Assembly: GCA_910585435.1 (NCBI GenBank)
Contig: CAJUEJ010000010.1
Coordinates: 62,001-126,000 of the forward strand
Direction of reading: 5' to 3'
DNA length: 64,000 bases
Origin: an uncultured Hungatella sp.
GTDB taxonomy: Bacteria > Bacillota > Clostridia > Lachnospirales > Lachnospiraceae
The translations under genes were made by a program, and so were the position numbers. The notes below the pieces were generated by a model. It worked only from the letters and a program-made list of their open reading frames with translations. It was not told the DNA's origin and made no database searches. Positions 1-9,020 of this stretch are shown piece after piece (the stretch's first letter is position 1; every line of letters begins with the position of its first letter).

Positions 1-276
1 ATTTTATCTGAGGAACACTATATAGAACTTTTAAATAGAGGGATAAAAGGGGAACTAGCAGTAGATCAAGATAGAGTGGAGCGGCTATTCCGATACCTCC
101 ACTATTTCTTTTTTATGAGAACAATGCCACAAACGTTGGTGGATGTTCATGATACAGTTCCTCTGCGCTATTTATTTAGTAAAGAAGAAGAGTTAGACAG
201 CGATCCAGTATTTGATGAAATGTTTCGATGTATTGATAAGAAACTGGAAATGGATTTTTCATATTTTTATAAATAG
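1..276 (+). CDS. 3' end of an unidentified gene at the window edge
   Basis: An open frame runs from base 1 to a TAA at 274-276, so only the last 91 residues of a longer protein are present. The piece is rich in charged and aromatic residues and has no membrane segment or motif I recognise. It ends 17 bases before the flippase gene, in the same direction and with the same AT-rich composition, so it probably belongs to the same polysaccharide operon. A glycosyl or capsule-modifying transferase would be a natural guess from position, but nothing in these residues shows it. Confidence 0.7.
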   Translation: MLSEEHYIELLNRGIKGELAVDQDRVERLFRYLHYFFFMRTMPQTLVDVHDTVPLRYLFSKEEELDSDPVFDEMFRCIDKKLEMDFSYFYK

Positions 277-293
277 AGGTGAATGCTTGACGA

Positions 294-1544
294 ATGAGAA
301 AAGCTACCTTTTTCCCAAAAGCATTAAAGGGTGAATCATTAAAAAAAGAATATCAAATTATATGGCGTTTTTTTTACAATAATATATTTGCTTATATTTT
401 TCTTTATATCCAAAATGTTTTGATTAATCGTTATATGCCAACAGAATATTTGGGATCATTTTCTTATAATCAATCATTGTTGATTTTGTTTACAAGTGTG
501 TATTCTATTGAAGTATACAGTGTATATCTTAGATATATTGGATATTGTAATGAAAAAGAATTGCTTAAAGTTTCAAGAAAAATTTTGTTTATTGCTTCTC
601 TTTTGTTTTGTATAACAGCGATTCTCTATTTTAAATCCGTATATTATATATGGTTTTTGGGTTATATGTGGATGAGAGAGCGTTTGTATTTTTTTCGCTC
701 TAAAATGGATATCAATACGTATGGAAGAATTAAGTTACTTCAATATTTTATATCGATATGTTTTTTGATTATATTGATTCTAACTGGAAATATAAACCAT
801 AAAACACTATTGGCGGGGATTGGAATTTCTTATCTTATACTTTCGTTCTTATATAATTTCAACGGTAAGAGTAAAAATGCAGATGTTTCTGATGATTTGC
901 CAATCGTCTCAGAAAAGGAGATAATAAAATATGCCCTACCTTTATCGTTCAATGCAATTATGGTTTGGGTTTTGGGTGCGGCAGATCAAATGCTTATTGA
1001 TAAATATTTAGATGCGCTTACATTGACTTATTATTCCGTTGGTTTTCGAATAATCAATGTAATACGTATAGGTATAGGCGTGATTATGGAATATTGGCCC
1101 CGCTTTTATTTTGAACGTATGGAGAACCATGACTATAATGCCATAAAGTTTATGTATATGATTTTCATGGCTATTGTGGCTATTTTATGTATTGGAACAA
1201 TCATTTTTAGTGAACAGCTCTATTGGTTAATGGGAGCATCTCAATATTCCCATATGAGGTGGATGTATTGTGTTTTAGCATTGTCTGAGATGTTTCGGTT
1301 ATGGGGGGCAATAAATATGACATTTCAATCCTACATCAAAAATAATTCAATTAATGTTATATGCTTATCCTTTTTAGGAGGAGTAAAATTATTCATTAAT
1401 TGGATGAATATAGAGAATAAAGGAGTGTTTATTCTATTAAATAGTACATGTTTGTGTTATTTAATTTACTTTTTTTGCAGCATATATTTTGGTTGCTTTA
1501 AGGAACGGCAATTCAAATGGAATTATACGCACAAACATCTTTGA
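294..1544 (+). CDS. wzx: Wzx-type polysaccharide flippase (MOP superfamily)
   Basis: The 416-residue protein is almost entirely membrane segments, about 12, with the loop pattern of the PST/MOP flippases that move undecaprenyl-linked repeat units across the membrane. The N-terminal half contains a polar patch (residues about 60-100, YNQSLLILF then YIGY) and the middle a conserved-looking ADQMLIDKY stretch, both typical of Wzx proteins. Length fits the family (400-480). It precedes a pyruvyl transferase and a Wzy-like polymerase, which together form a Wzx/Wzy export set. The gene is very AT-rich compared with genes after 18 kb, which suggests recent acquisition. No strong ribosome binding site is visible before the ATG at 294. 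Confidence 0.85.
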   Translation: MRKATFFPKALKGESLKKEYQIIWRFFYNNIFAYIFLYIQNVLINRYMPTEYLGSFSYNQSLLILFTSVYSIEVYSVYLRYIGYCNEKELLKVSRKILFIASLLFCITAILYFKSVYYIWFLGYMWMRERLYFFRSKMDINTYGRIKLLQYFISICFLIILILTGNINHKTLLAGIGISYLILSFLYNFNGKSKNADVSDDLPIVSEKEIIKYALPLSFNAIMVWVLGAADQMLIDKYLDALTLTYYSVGFRIINVIRIGIGVIMEYWPRFYFERMENHDYNAIKFMYMIFMAIVAILCIGTIIFSEQLYWLMGASQYSHMRWMYCVLALSEMFRLWGAINMTFQSYIKNNSINVICLSFLGGVKLFINWMNIENKGVFILLNSTCLCYLIYFFCSIYFGCFKERQFKWNYTHKHL

Positions 1545-1559
1545 AGAGGAAGAAGACGG

Positions 1560-2840
1560 ATGGGAAAATATGCAATGTTAAATTGCTGGAGCGATTTGAA
1601 TAAGGGTGACTTAGGAATTATGCTGGCTACGATCCAGGAAATACACAGACAGGATGAGAATGCAGAAGTTATTGCAATATCATCGTTTGACCAATACGAT
1701 CCAATGTTTAAAGCAAGTCACAAAATATTACAAACTTATGTGACAGATGTATTGCCAGCAATTTTTGGGGTATTAGGGTTTCGCATTGGAGGAAACTATA
1801 GAAAGGAATTTTTATTCAAAGTACTGGCATTGTTGATTGAAAATATACACTTTGCGATTTTGATGCTCCTTCCTAAAAGTATAGCCAGGTTATGTTTAAA
1901 TAAGAAGAGACGCGATTGCCTTGACAGAATAGTGTCTTGTGATGTTTGTTTTTCAAAAGGCGGAAGCATTTTTACAGATTATAATAATATGCGTGGAAGT
2001 ATTGCACTTAAGCGTCTCTGTAGAATGTATATATTACTACATAAATTCGGCTGTAAATACTATATACTAGGGCAGTCCTTTGGGCCGATTCAGAAAGGGA
2101 AGGGAACCAATTTAGTAAATAAGGTAATTGATAATGCAGAATCGGTCTATATTCGTGAGACAGAATGTGTCAAACAATATCCATGGATTCATTTAAATCA
2201 GGAAAAAATAATTTTTTCCAATGATGCAGGTTTTTTGCTACCCCTTCAACCAGTAGATCCCAACCCGGTAGATACATCTGTAACCAATATTGGATTGACC
2301 GTTAGAGGAGTAGAGAATGGGAATGATACTTATATTGATACGATGAAAAAAATGATATGCTACTTAATACTTGAGAAAAAGTGTATCGTACATATATTCC
2401 AACAGGTTGCAATGGAAAATGAACCAGATAACAAAGCAGCAGAGGTGATAATAAATAACTTGCCAAAAGAATATCAGGATAAGGTGATATATCATACGAA
2501 AAATTATCTGCCTCAGGAATTATGCTGGCTGTATGGAGAGATGGATGTGTTTATTGGAACTCGGCTTCATTCAACTATCTTTGCGATGTGTGCCGGAACA
2601 CCATCAATCGGTATTGTTTATCATGGGACAAAGACTCAGGGGATTTTTGAAAATATAGGTGTTCCTGAATTAGTAATAAAAGAGCCAATAGACTTTGAAA
2701 GACTTAAAGACATATTTGAATATTGTTATCGCGAAAGAAATAAGTTAAAGCAAGTAATTAAAAATGGTGTCGCTAGAGCACAAGGGGAAATGCGTATGGC
2801 AGTAGGCACTATTGTAAAAGCTGTACAATCACAGCAATAA
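1560..2840 (+). CDS. Polysaccharide pyruvyl transferase family protein
   Basis: The 426-residue product matches the polysaccharide pyruvyl transferase family (CsaB/WcaK type), which transfers pyruvate from phosphoenolpyruvate to a sugar as a ketal. Visible family signatures are the N-terminal LNCWSDLNKGDLG region, the SKGGSIFTD segment near residue 133, the GQSFGPI motif near residue 172, and the C-terminal GTRLHSTIFAMCAGTPSI block near residue 335 with its conserved Arg-His. It starts 15 bases after the flippase with a GAGGAAGAAG ribosome binding site. A pyruvylated or otherwise acidic repeat unit is implied; some members have other acceptors, so the substrate is not settled. Confidence 0.82.
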   Translation: MGKYAMLNCWSDLNKGDLGIMLATIQEIHRQDENAEVIAISSFDQYDPMFKASHKILQTYVTDVLPAIFGVLGFRIGGNYRKEFLFKVLALLIENIHFAILMLLPKSIARLCLNKKRRDCLDRIVSCDVCFSKGGSIFTDYNNMRGSIALKRLCRMYILLHKFGCKYYILGQSFGPIQKGKGTNLVNKVIDNAESVYIRETECVKQYPWIHLNQEKIIFSNDAGFLLPLQPVDPNPVDTSVTNIGLTVRGVENGNDTYIDTMKKMICYLILEKKCIVHIFQQVAMENEPDNKAAEVIINNLPKEYQDKVIYHTKNYLPQELCWLYGEMDVFIGTRLHSTIFAMCAGTPSIGIVYHGTKTQGIFENIGVPELVIKEPIDFERLKDIFEYCYRERNKLKQVIKNGVARAQGEMRMAVGTIVKAVQSQQ

Positions 2841-2871
2841 TAGTCAATTTACAGAATAATGGAGGCTAAAA

Positions 2872-4221
2872 TTGATAAACAGCAGAATAAATAAAAATTT
2901 ATTAAAAGCAATATTAATAATGAATTTAGCGATGCTGTTGCTTTTTGTAATATGTAATAGTCTGTTTGATAATGGACAGATATCAGTGATAAATTTAAGT
3001 ATTTTTTTAGCCTCACTAATTAGTAGTGATTTAGGCATTTATCTCTTTTTTAAATGGGGAATAAACAATTTTTCTGTTTTTATAATTTTATATGGAATTT
3101 CATTGGCAGTAAATACATTTCATTTAAGCAGCATGCAAACTGTTAAGACAATAGCAGATTTTTATTATCTGTTTTTTGGAGGCTTTCTTTTTTCTTTATT
3201 TCTTTTATGGGGAGAAAAACAGAATAAAAGAGGAATTATCGATACTAAAATATATTTATCTGCAGATATGGTAGCCGATGTATTGCTGGTGCTTTATGTA
3301 CTGCTGTATATAAATATTTTCAGTAGAACAGGAATTCGTTTGTTTTCAGGTCAGTATATCTCTAAACAGACACCATCATTCATTATACCTGGAGCAAGTG
3401 GGGCGGCTGCTATGTTAACATGGGTACTATTAATGTTAATACCAAAAGTAAAAACATATAAGAAAATTCTTATTGTTGGAATTACGATTCTTTTTAGCGG
3501 AATATTTATGTTTAAAAGAGGGGACATAATGAGGATTTTAATGTTTACGATCCTTTATTATATGTTCGACAATAAGAAAAAGATTTTCTCCACAAAGTTT
3601 TTAAAAAATATAGTTTTTATTTTACTGACCTTAATCATTGTGTTTTTTAGCCTGGGAAATTTACGAACAAAAATGAGAGGGAGTGGTACAGAGACGGAAT
3701 CAGATATATCAATTGATAATCTGATAAAAGGCAATGTAAAGATGGGTAATGCGGGGTGGATATATGCATATACAGCCATTAACTTTGATGTATTAAAACT
3801 ATACTATACAGAGTCTCCCGAAAACAAATTTAGTACATTGTTATTGCCAATAAAAAGAATAAGTGGAGGAAATAAATCGGTTGAGGATTTTATTAACCGT
3901 CCTTCCGATTTGATGAAGCGGGGAATCAATGGGTTAAATGGAGCAACATTTTTGTCTAATTATGTGTTGGATCTGGGAATATTATTTATTCTTGAAATCG
4001 CAGTACTTGGATTCATTGTCGCCTTTTTGATACGAATTACAAAGTACTATAGCTGTACAGGTCCATATATATTTATTTTGTTGTTAACAGCGATTACTGT
4101 TATGGGAGATTATTATACGGTACCTAATTATGTGTATTCCCTGTGTGTGGGTATTGTACTTGATGTTTTCACAATTAAGAGGGCAAACTATAACCGATTG
4201 GTCCATGCTTGCAGGCAGTAA
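2872..4221 (+). CDS. wzy: Wzy-like O-antigen/capsule polymerase
   Basis: I chose the TTG at 2872 because a perfect GGAGG lies at 2861-2865. The 449-residue product is a multi-spanning membrane protein with about 11 helices and one larger extracytoplasmic loop (residues about 265-345) that contains RTKMRGSGTETES, as in Wzy polymerases, which are recognised by topology rather than sequence. It sits next to the flippase and pyruvyl transferase, which supports the call. The gene is one of the most AT-rich in the window. Ligase-type O-antigen proteins share this fold, so polymerase is inferred from context. Confidence 0.72.
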   Translation: MINSRINKNLLKAILIMNLAMLLLFVICNSLFDNGQISVINLSIFLASLISSDLGIYLFFKWGINNFSVFIILYGISLAVNTFHLSSMQTVKTIADFYYLFFGGFLFSLFLLWGEKQNKRGIIDTKIYLSADMVADVLLVLYVLLYINIFSRTGIRLFSGQYISKQTPSFIIPGASGAAAMLTWVLLMLIPKVKTYKKILIVGITILFSGIFMFKRGDIMRILMFTILYYMFDNKKKIFSTKFLKNIVFILLTLIIVFFSLGNLRTKMRGSGTETESDISIDNLIKGNVKMGNAGWIYAYTAINFDVLKLYYTESPENKFSTLLLPIKRISGGNKSVEDFINRPSDLMKRGINGLNGATFLSNYVLDLGILFILEIAVLGFIVAFLIRITKYYSCTGPYIFILLLTAITVMGDYYTVPNYVYSLCVGIVLDVFTIKRANYNRLVHACRQ

Positions 4222-4288
4222 AATTAGCAATTATACGAGTGAAAAAAGTATGAAATACATTATTACCAGGAAAAAGGAGGTTGTTAAC

Positions 4289-5407
4289 ATGTTCTATTGC
4301 AAAAAATGTGTAATGCCTAATACAAGACCGGGTATCACCTTTAATAAAGAAGGGATATGCTCAGCCTGCCAGGCATATGAAAAAAGGAAATCAATTGACT
4401 GGGATGCGAGATGGAAAGAGTTTGAAGCTGTCTGCGACAAGTACCGCGGAATGAATGGTGATGGACCTGATTGTGCAATAGCTGTATCAGGAGGGAAGGA
4501 TTCTCACTATCAAGTTCATTTAATGAAGAACGTGATGCATATGAATCCAATCCTTTTCTCTGTTGAGGATAATTTTCCTATGACAGAAGCTGGGAAACAC
4601 AATCTTAAAAACATCTCTGAGGAGTTTGGATGTTCTATTATTAGTATGAAGCCTGATATCAGGACGCAAAAGAAGCTGATGCGTTATATGTTTGAGAAAT
4701 ATGGTAAGCCTACATGGTATATCGACCGTCTTATATATACATATCCATTGATTATGGCAGCGAAATTTAACACACCATTACTTGTATATGGAGAGAACGT
4801 TAGCTATGAGTATGGTGGTTCAGATTCCAAGGAGACCTATTCTGCTAAAGAGCAACTGAATAATGGAGTTGCATCAGGCGTGGATGAGCAGGAGCTGATT
4901 AAAAGTGCCGGAGTTACCACTCAGGATCTCTATCTTACCAGAGCTCCAAAACAGGATGAACTAGACAAGCTTGATCCTATATATATTTCATATTTCACTC
5001 AGTGGAATAGTTTCAAGAATTATGAGTTCGCAAGGAAGCATGGATTCCATGATCTTACTCATGAGTGGAGAAGGGCGCATCATATAGAGGACTTTGACCA
5101 AATAGACAGTAGAGCGTATTTGGTTCACCCTTGGTTAAAGTATCCTAAATTCGGTCATGCATCTGCTACTGATTATGCTGCCAGAATGGTTAGGTATGGA
5201 ATCGTTACGAGAGACGAAGCCATAGGTTTAGTCAAGGAATACGACGGAAAACTCGATCCCCTTTGTATAAGGGATTTCTGTGAATTTTGTGGTTATTCGG
5301 AAACTGAATTCTGGTCTATAGTTGACAAGCTCTATAATGAGGAAATATTTGAAAAGGATATTGATGGTTCGTGGAAACTGAAAAATCCTATTTGGGCTCA
5401 TTCATAA
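4289..5407 (+). CDS. N-acetyl sugar amidotransferase (PseA/PtmG/WbpG family)
   Basis: Start chosen at ATG 4289, directly after AAAGGAGG at 4274-4280; an in-frame upstream extension overlaps the polymerase gene and has no such site. The 372-residue protein opens with zinc-ribbon cysteines (CKKCVMPNTRPG, later CSACQ) and carries the PP-loop ATP pyrophosphatase motif AVSGGKDSHYQ near residue 66. This family replaces an N-acetyl group by an acetamidino group on nonulosonic acids and related sugars (PseA, PtmG in Campylobacter). No HisH/HisF-type ammonia subunits are beside it, as for PseA. It opens the nonulosonate block, so an amidinated legionaminic-type sugar is the likely product; substrate is inferred. 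Confidence 0.85.
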   Translation: MFYCKKCVMPNTRPGITFNKEGICSACQAYEKRKSIDWDARWKEFEAVCDKYRGMNGDGPDCAIAVSGGKDSHYQVHLMKNVMHMNPILFSVEDNFPMTEAGKHNLKNISEEFGCSIISMKPDIRTQKKLMRYMFEKYGKPTWYIDRLIYTYPLIMAAKFNTPLLVYGENVSYEYGGSDSKETYSAKEQLNNGVASGVDEQELIKSAGVTTQDLYLTRAPKQDELDKLDPIYISYFTQWNSFKNYEFARKHGFHDLTHEWRRAHHIEDFDQIDSRAYLVHPWLKYPKFGHASATDYAARMVRYGIVTRDEAIGLVKEYDGKLDPLCIRDFCEFCGYSETEFWSIVDKLYNEEIFEKDIDGSWKLKNPIWAHS

Positions 5408-5451
5408 GGCTTTGTTTTGCTTTTATTTTTATCTGAAAAAGGGCTATTACA

Positions 5452-6498
5452 ATGGACAATTTACGGTTATTTATTGGCAGTACTAATCTTACTGTTTCTG
5501 AAGCAATGCAAAAGATAGACAGTAATTCATATGGGATCCTTTTTCTGGTTGATGGGGAAAAAAGATTAGCCGGATGTATTACTGATGGTGATATCAGAAG
5601 GTTTCTTCTTGCCGGTGGAAAAATGATGTCTTGTGCTTTTGAGGCAGCAAATAGAAATCCCAAACTGGCCAGAGATAGGGAGGAGGCAATAGCCCTTTAT
5701 CATAAAAGAAATTATGTCGCTGTACCTATTGTTAACAATAAAGGCGAGGTTGTTGATCTGTATACAGGAAATGCAGGCGCTCATAAAAAGAAGCATGGTT
5801 CAATTAACATACCTGTAGTGATTAATGCCGGAGGAAAGGGAACCCGGTTGGATCCTTTTACACGGGTTCTTCCGAAACCATTGATTCCAGTTGGAGAGCT
5901 TCCTATCATTGAACATATAATGAAAGAGTACCAAACTTATGATTGCAGCAAGTTCCATATTATTGTGAATTATAAGCGTGATCTCATGAAAGCATACTTT
6001 GCTGATAATGAGAATAATTACAATATCACTTGGTATGATGAGGAAGAACCCCTTGGGACAGGAGGAGGCCTTTCTCTGCTAAAAGGAAAAATTAATAATA
6101 CTTTCTTTTTTGCAAACTGTGATGCTTTACTTACAGCAAACTATGAAAGCGTATTAAAGTTTCATAAAGAAAACAAAAATATTATCACAATGATATGTGC
6201 TTATAAAAATTTGAATATCCCGTATGGTGTGGTAGAAATAGGCGAGAATGGCATTATTGAGGATATGAAAGAAAAACCGCTTATGTCATTTTTGACAAAT
6301 ACAGGTATCTATATTGTAGAGCCTGAAGTCATGGAGGATATTGCCTGTGATGTCCCTATTGGGTTCCCTGACATTATTGAGATGGAGAAGCAGAAGGGTA
6401 AGCGGGTAGCCGTATTTCCGGTAAGTGAAAATGACTGGATGGATATGGGGCAACTGTCAGAACTTGAGAAGATGAGAGTAAAGCTATATGGAGAGTAA
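5452..6498 (+). CDS. ptmE: CBS-domain sugar-1-phosphate nucleotidyltransferase, PtmE-like (GlcN-1-P guanylyltransferase)
   Basis: 348 residues in two parts. Residues 1-110 hold a pair of CBS-type segments (IGSTNLTVSEAMQKID, then GCITDGDIRRFLLAG and the second repeat near YVAVPIVNNKGE). Residues 118-345 form a nucleotidyltransferase with INAGGKGTRLDPFTRVLPK and LPKPLIPVGELPIIEHI. This architecture is that of Campylobacter PtmE, which makes the GDP-linked glucosamine precursor of legionaminic acid, and it is a useful marker for the GDP route rather than the UDP route. The end overlaps the next gene by 11 bases. What the CBS pair senses is unknown. Mannose-1-phosphate guanylyltransferase-like annotation is possible from homology alone. 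Confidence 0.82.
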   Translation: MDNLRLFIGSTNLTVSEAMQKIDSNSYGILFLVDGEKRLAGCITDGDIRRFLLAGGKMMSCAFEAANRNPKLARDREEAIALYHKRNYVAVPIVNNKGEVVDLYTGNAGAHKKKHGSINIPVVINAGGKGTRLDPFTRVLPKPLIPVGELPIIEHIMKEYQTYDCSKFHIIVNYKRDLMKAYFADNENNYNITWYDEEEPLGTGGGLSLLKGKINNTFFFANCDALLTANYESVLKFHKENKNIITMICAYKNLNIPYGVVEIGENGIIEDMKEKPLMSFLTNTGIYIVEPEVMEDIACDVPIGFPDIIEMEKQKGKRVAVFPVSENDWMDMGQLSELEKMRVKLYGE

Positions 6499-7189
6499 AA
6501 AGCTTGTTTTGCTTGGAGGAGGAGGGCACTGTAAATCTGTTTTAGATGTCATTATTCGAAATGGAGAATATGAGGATGTTGTTATTACTGATTCTGCAAT
6601 GCCTGTAGGCACAAGGATACTCAATGCGCCTGTTGTTGGAACAGATGAGATGATACCAGTTCTCTTCCAAGATGGATATCATCATGCATTCGTAACAGTA
6701 GGAAGCATCGGTGATAGTAAAATAAGAATAAAACTTGCAGCGCTTGCCGAGAGCATTGGATTTGAGTTTCCTGTAATTGCGGATCCTTCTGCACAAATAT
6801 CTAAATTCGTAACCATTGGTGGTGGTACCTTTATTGGAAAGAATGCCGTTATCAATGCTGATAGTTATATAGGTAATCACTGTATCATTAACACAGGCTC
6901 TATTATCGAGCATGGGTGCGGAATCGGTGATTACAGCCATATATCTGTAGGCACAATCCTATGCGGGGATTGCAAGGTGGGAGCAAAGAGCTTTATCGGT
7001 GCAGGTTCTACTGTAATTCAAGGAATCGATATTGGCCATAATGTTATAGTTGGGGCTAATAGTACGGTTCTGACAGATGTGGAGGATAACATGAAGATTT
7101 ATGGTATTGTAAAGCAAATTCCGGGGGGGTATAGCCTAACCTCTATATTTATGCCATTTCATTGGATAAACTATCAGGAGGTGGCATAA
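6488..7189 (+). CDS. neuD: NeuD-family sugar O/N-acyltransferase, first copy
   Basis: 233 residues. The N-terminal half is a small Rossmann-like domain starting KLVLLGGGGHCKSVLDVI, typical of NeuD/PglD. The C-terminal half is a left-handed beta helix of hexapeptide repeats (TIGGGTFIGKNAVINADSY, then HCIINTGSIIEH). Such enzymes use acyl-CoA to acylate a sugar amine or hydroxyl; in the legionaminic pathway LegH acylates the 4-amino sugar formed by LegC. A His in the beta-helix near residue 139 (NTGSIIEHGCGIG) is the expected base. It overlaps the guanylyltransferase and precedes a second NeuD-like gene, so one of the two may use an acyl donor other than acetyl-CoA. Confidence 0.83.
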   Translation: MESKKLVLLGGGGHCKSVLDVIIRNGEYEDVVITDSAMPVGTRILNAPVVGTDEMIPVLFQDGYHHAFVTVGSIGDSKIRIKLAALAESIGFEFPVIADPSAQISKFVTIGGGTFIGKNAVINADSYIGNHCIINTGSIIEHGCGIGDYSHISVGTILCGDCKVGAKSFIGAGSTVIQGIDIGHNVIVGANSTVLTDVEDNMKIYGIVKQIPGGYSLTSIFMPFHWINYQEVA

Positions 7190-7831
7190 GTGAAAGATCT
7201 TGTGATTGTCGGTGACGGTGGATTTGCGCGTGAAGTCCAATGGCTTGTAGAGAGAATAAACAATAGACAGGCCACTTGGAATTTCAATGGTTTTATAGAC
7301 AAAGATACGAGTAAGGATAAGGTTATCGGTGATGATAATTTCCTCTTAAACTATGAGAATGAAATTTATGTAGCTATAGCTATTGGAAATTCTGGCATAC
7401 GGGAGGGGATATACAATACCTATAGTAGCAATCCGAACATAAAGTTTGCCAATCTGATTGACCCGAGCGTATTACTCTCTGACAAAATTCAATTTGGTAA
7501 AGGAAATATTATCTGTGCTGGAACAATCCTGACTGTAGATATTACATTAGGGAACTGTAACATAATTAATTTGGATTGTACAATTGGGCATGATGCGATA
7601 ATTGATAATTTTGTCACTGTAAATCCTAGTGTAAATATATCAGGGAATACTCATATTTGTTCAGGATGTAATATCGGAACTGGGACACAGATTATTCAAG
7701 GACTGACTGTCAGAAAGAATACGGTCCTTGGCGCTGGTGCTGTAGTAAATAAAGAATTACCGGCAAACTGCACTGCTGTTGGAATTCCTGCAAAAGTGAT
7801 TAAGATCAGGGAGGACAGCACAGATGCGTAA
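7190..7831 (+). CDS. NeuD-family acyltransferase, second copy
   Basis: GTG start at 7190, immediately after the preceding stop, with a strong CAGGAGGTGG ribosome binding site at 7176-7184. The 213-residue protein begins DLVIVGDGGFAREVQWLV and then has a hexapeptide beta-helix with the INLDCTIGHDAIIDNFVTV segment carrying the likely catalytic His. It is clearly a homologue of the preceding gene but diverged, so the pair probably acylates two positions or uses two acyl donors. Its 3' end overlaps the thiolase gene by 8 bases, which ties it to the following acyl-CoA genes. Donor and acceptor cannot be read from sequence. Confidence 0.82.
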   Translation: MKDLVIVGDGGFAREVQWLVERINNRQATWNFNGFIDKDTSKDKVIGDDNFLLNYENEIYVAIAIGNSGIREGIYNTYSSNPNIKFANLIDPSVLLSDKIQFGKGNIICAGTILTVDITLGNCNIINLDCTIGHDAIIDNFVTVNPSVNISGNTHICSGCNIGTGTQIIQGLTVRKNTVLGAGAVVNKELPANCTAVGIPAKVIKIREDSTDA

Positions 7832-9020
7832 AGTATATTTGTTAGGGGCATGCCGGACACCGATTGGAAAGATAGGAGGAATACTACACTCTCTATCAGC
7901 GGTTGAGCTAGGGAGTATCGTGATCCGTGAAGCGGTGAAGCGTAGTGGTATAGTTACTGAGAATATCGATCATGTTTACATAGGCTGTGTGATTCAGGCA
8001 GGGCTTGGGCAGAATGTGGCGAGACAGGCGAGCCTTAAGGCAGGTCTGCCGGTTACAACAACCGCACAAACCATCAATATTGTTTGTGGATCTGGTTTGG
8101 ATGCAGTGAATTCTGCAGCCCGACTGATTCAGTCAGGTGATGCAAATATCGTTATTGCCGGTGGTATGGAATCTATGTCTAATGCGCCGTTTGCAGTGAT
8201 GAATGCGCGCTATGGATATAAGATGGGCAGCCCAATGATGAACACGCCACTGATTGACACAATGGTAAACGATGCACTGTGGGAAGCGATGAATGATTAT
8301 CACATGGGTATCACAGCGGAGAATATTGCTGAGAAGTGGAACTTAACGAGGCAAGAGCTTGATGAATTTGCTGTGGCTAGTCAAGACAAAGCGGCAGAAG
8401 CTATTGCTGATGGGCGATTTGAGGAAGAAATCGTACCTGTTGTGATTAAGAACCATAAGCGTGATACAGTAGTAGATACGGATGAAGGTCCGAGACCTGG
8501 AACAACTGTGGAAGCTCTTGCAAAGCTTAAACCGGCTTTTAAACCAGGTGGTATTGTAACTGCCGGAAATAGTTCGGGTATTAACGATGGAGCAGCGGCA
8601 GTAATACTGGTCTCTGAAGATAAAGTGAAAGAATTGGATATACAACCTCAAGCTGAATGGATTGGAGGTGCTATAGGTGGGGTAGATCCAGCCATTATGG
8701 GGATTGGCCCGGTAGAAAGTACAAGAAAGCTTCTCGAGAAGCTAAACTTAACCATTAATGATATAGATCTTATTGAGGCAAATGAAGCGTTCGCAGCACA
8801 ATCTATAGCTGTGAAACGAGAACTTAGGATTTCCGATGAGAAACTGAATGTTAACGGTGGTGCTATTGCGCTCGGACATCCAGTGGGAGCATCAGGATGC
8901 CGCATCCTTGTAACTCTTATACATGCACTGAAACAGAGAGAAAAAACAACGGGCCTTGCCACTCTATGCATAGGCGGAGGTATGGGATGCTCAACTATTT
9001 TGCGGAGGTGTGAAGAGTGA
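7824..9020 (+). CDS. Acetyl-CoA acetyltransferase (thiolase), embedded in the sugar operon
   Basis: 398 residues, full thiolase length. Motifs are complete: NIVCGSGLDAVN with the nucleophilic Cys near residue 89, the ANEAFAAQ segment, GGAIALGHPVGASGCRI with the His, and the C-terminal CIGGGMGCS with the second active Cys. The reaction is condensation of two acetyl-CoA to acetoacetyl-CoA. It overlaps the upstream acyltransferase by 8 bases and the downstream dehydrogenase by 4, so it is translated as part of this operon. In most Clostridia this enzyme sits with butyrate genes (crotonase, butyryl-CoA dehydrogenase), none of which are here. I infer that it feeds 3-hydroxybutyryl-CoA to a NeuD-type acyltransferase. 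Confidence 0.9.
   Translation: MRKVYLLGACRTPIGKIGGILHSLSAVELGSIVIREAVKRSGIVTENIDHVYIGCVIQAGLGQNVARQASLKAGLPVTTTAQTINIVCGSGLDAVNSAARLIQSGDANIVIAGGMESMSNAPFAVMNARYGYKMGSPMMNTPLIDTMVNDALWEAMNDYHMGITAENIAEKWNLTRQELDEFAVASQDKAAEAIADGRFEEEIVPVVIKNHKRDTVVDTDEGPRPGTTVEALAKLKPAFKPGGIVTAGNSSGINDGAAAVILVSEDKVKELDIQPQAEWIGGAIGGVDPAIMGIGPVESTRKLLEKLNLTINDIDLIEANEAFAAQSIAVKRELRISDEKLNVNGGAIALGHPVGASGCRILVTLIHALKQREKTTGLATLCIGGGMGCSTILRRCEE

Noticed and set aside
4130..4288. N-terminal extension of the amidotransferase frame
   Set aside because: Overlaps the polymerase gene, lacks a ribosome binding site, and the family starts at the zinc-ribbon cysteines after 4289.
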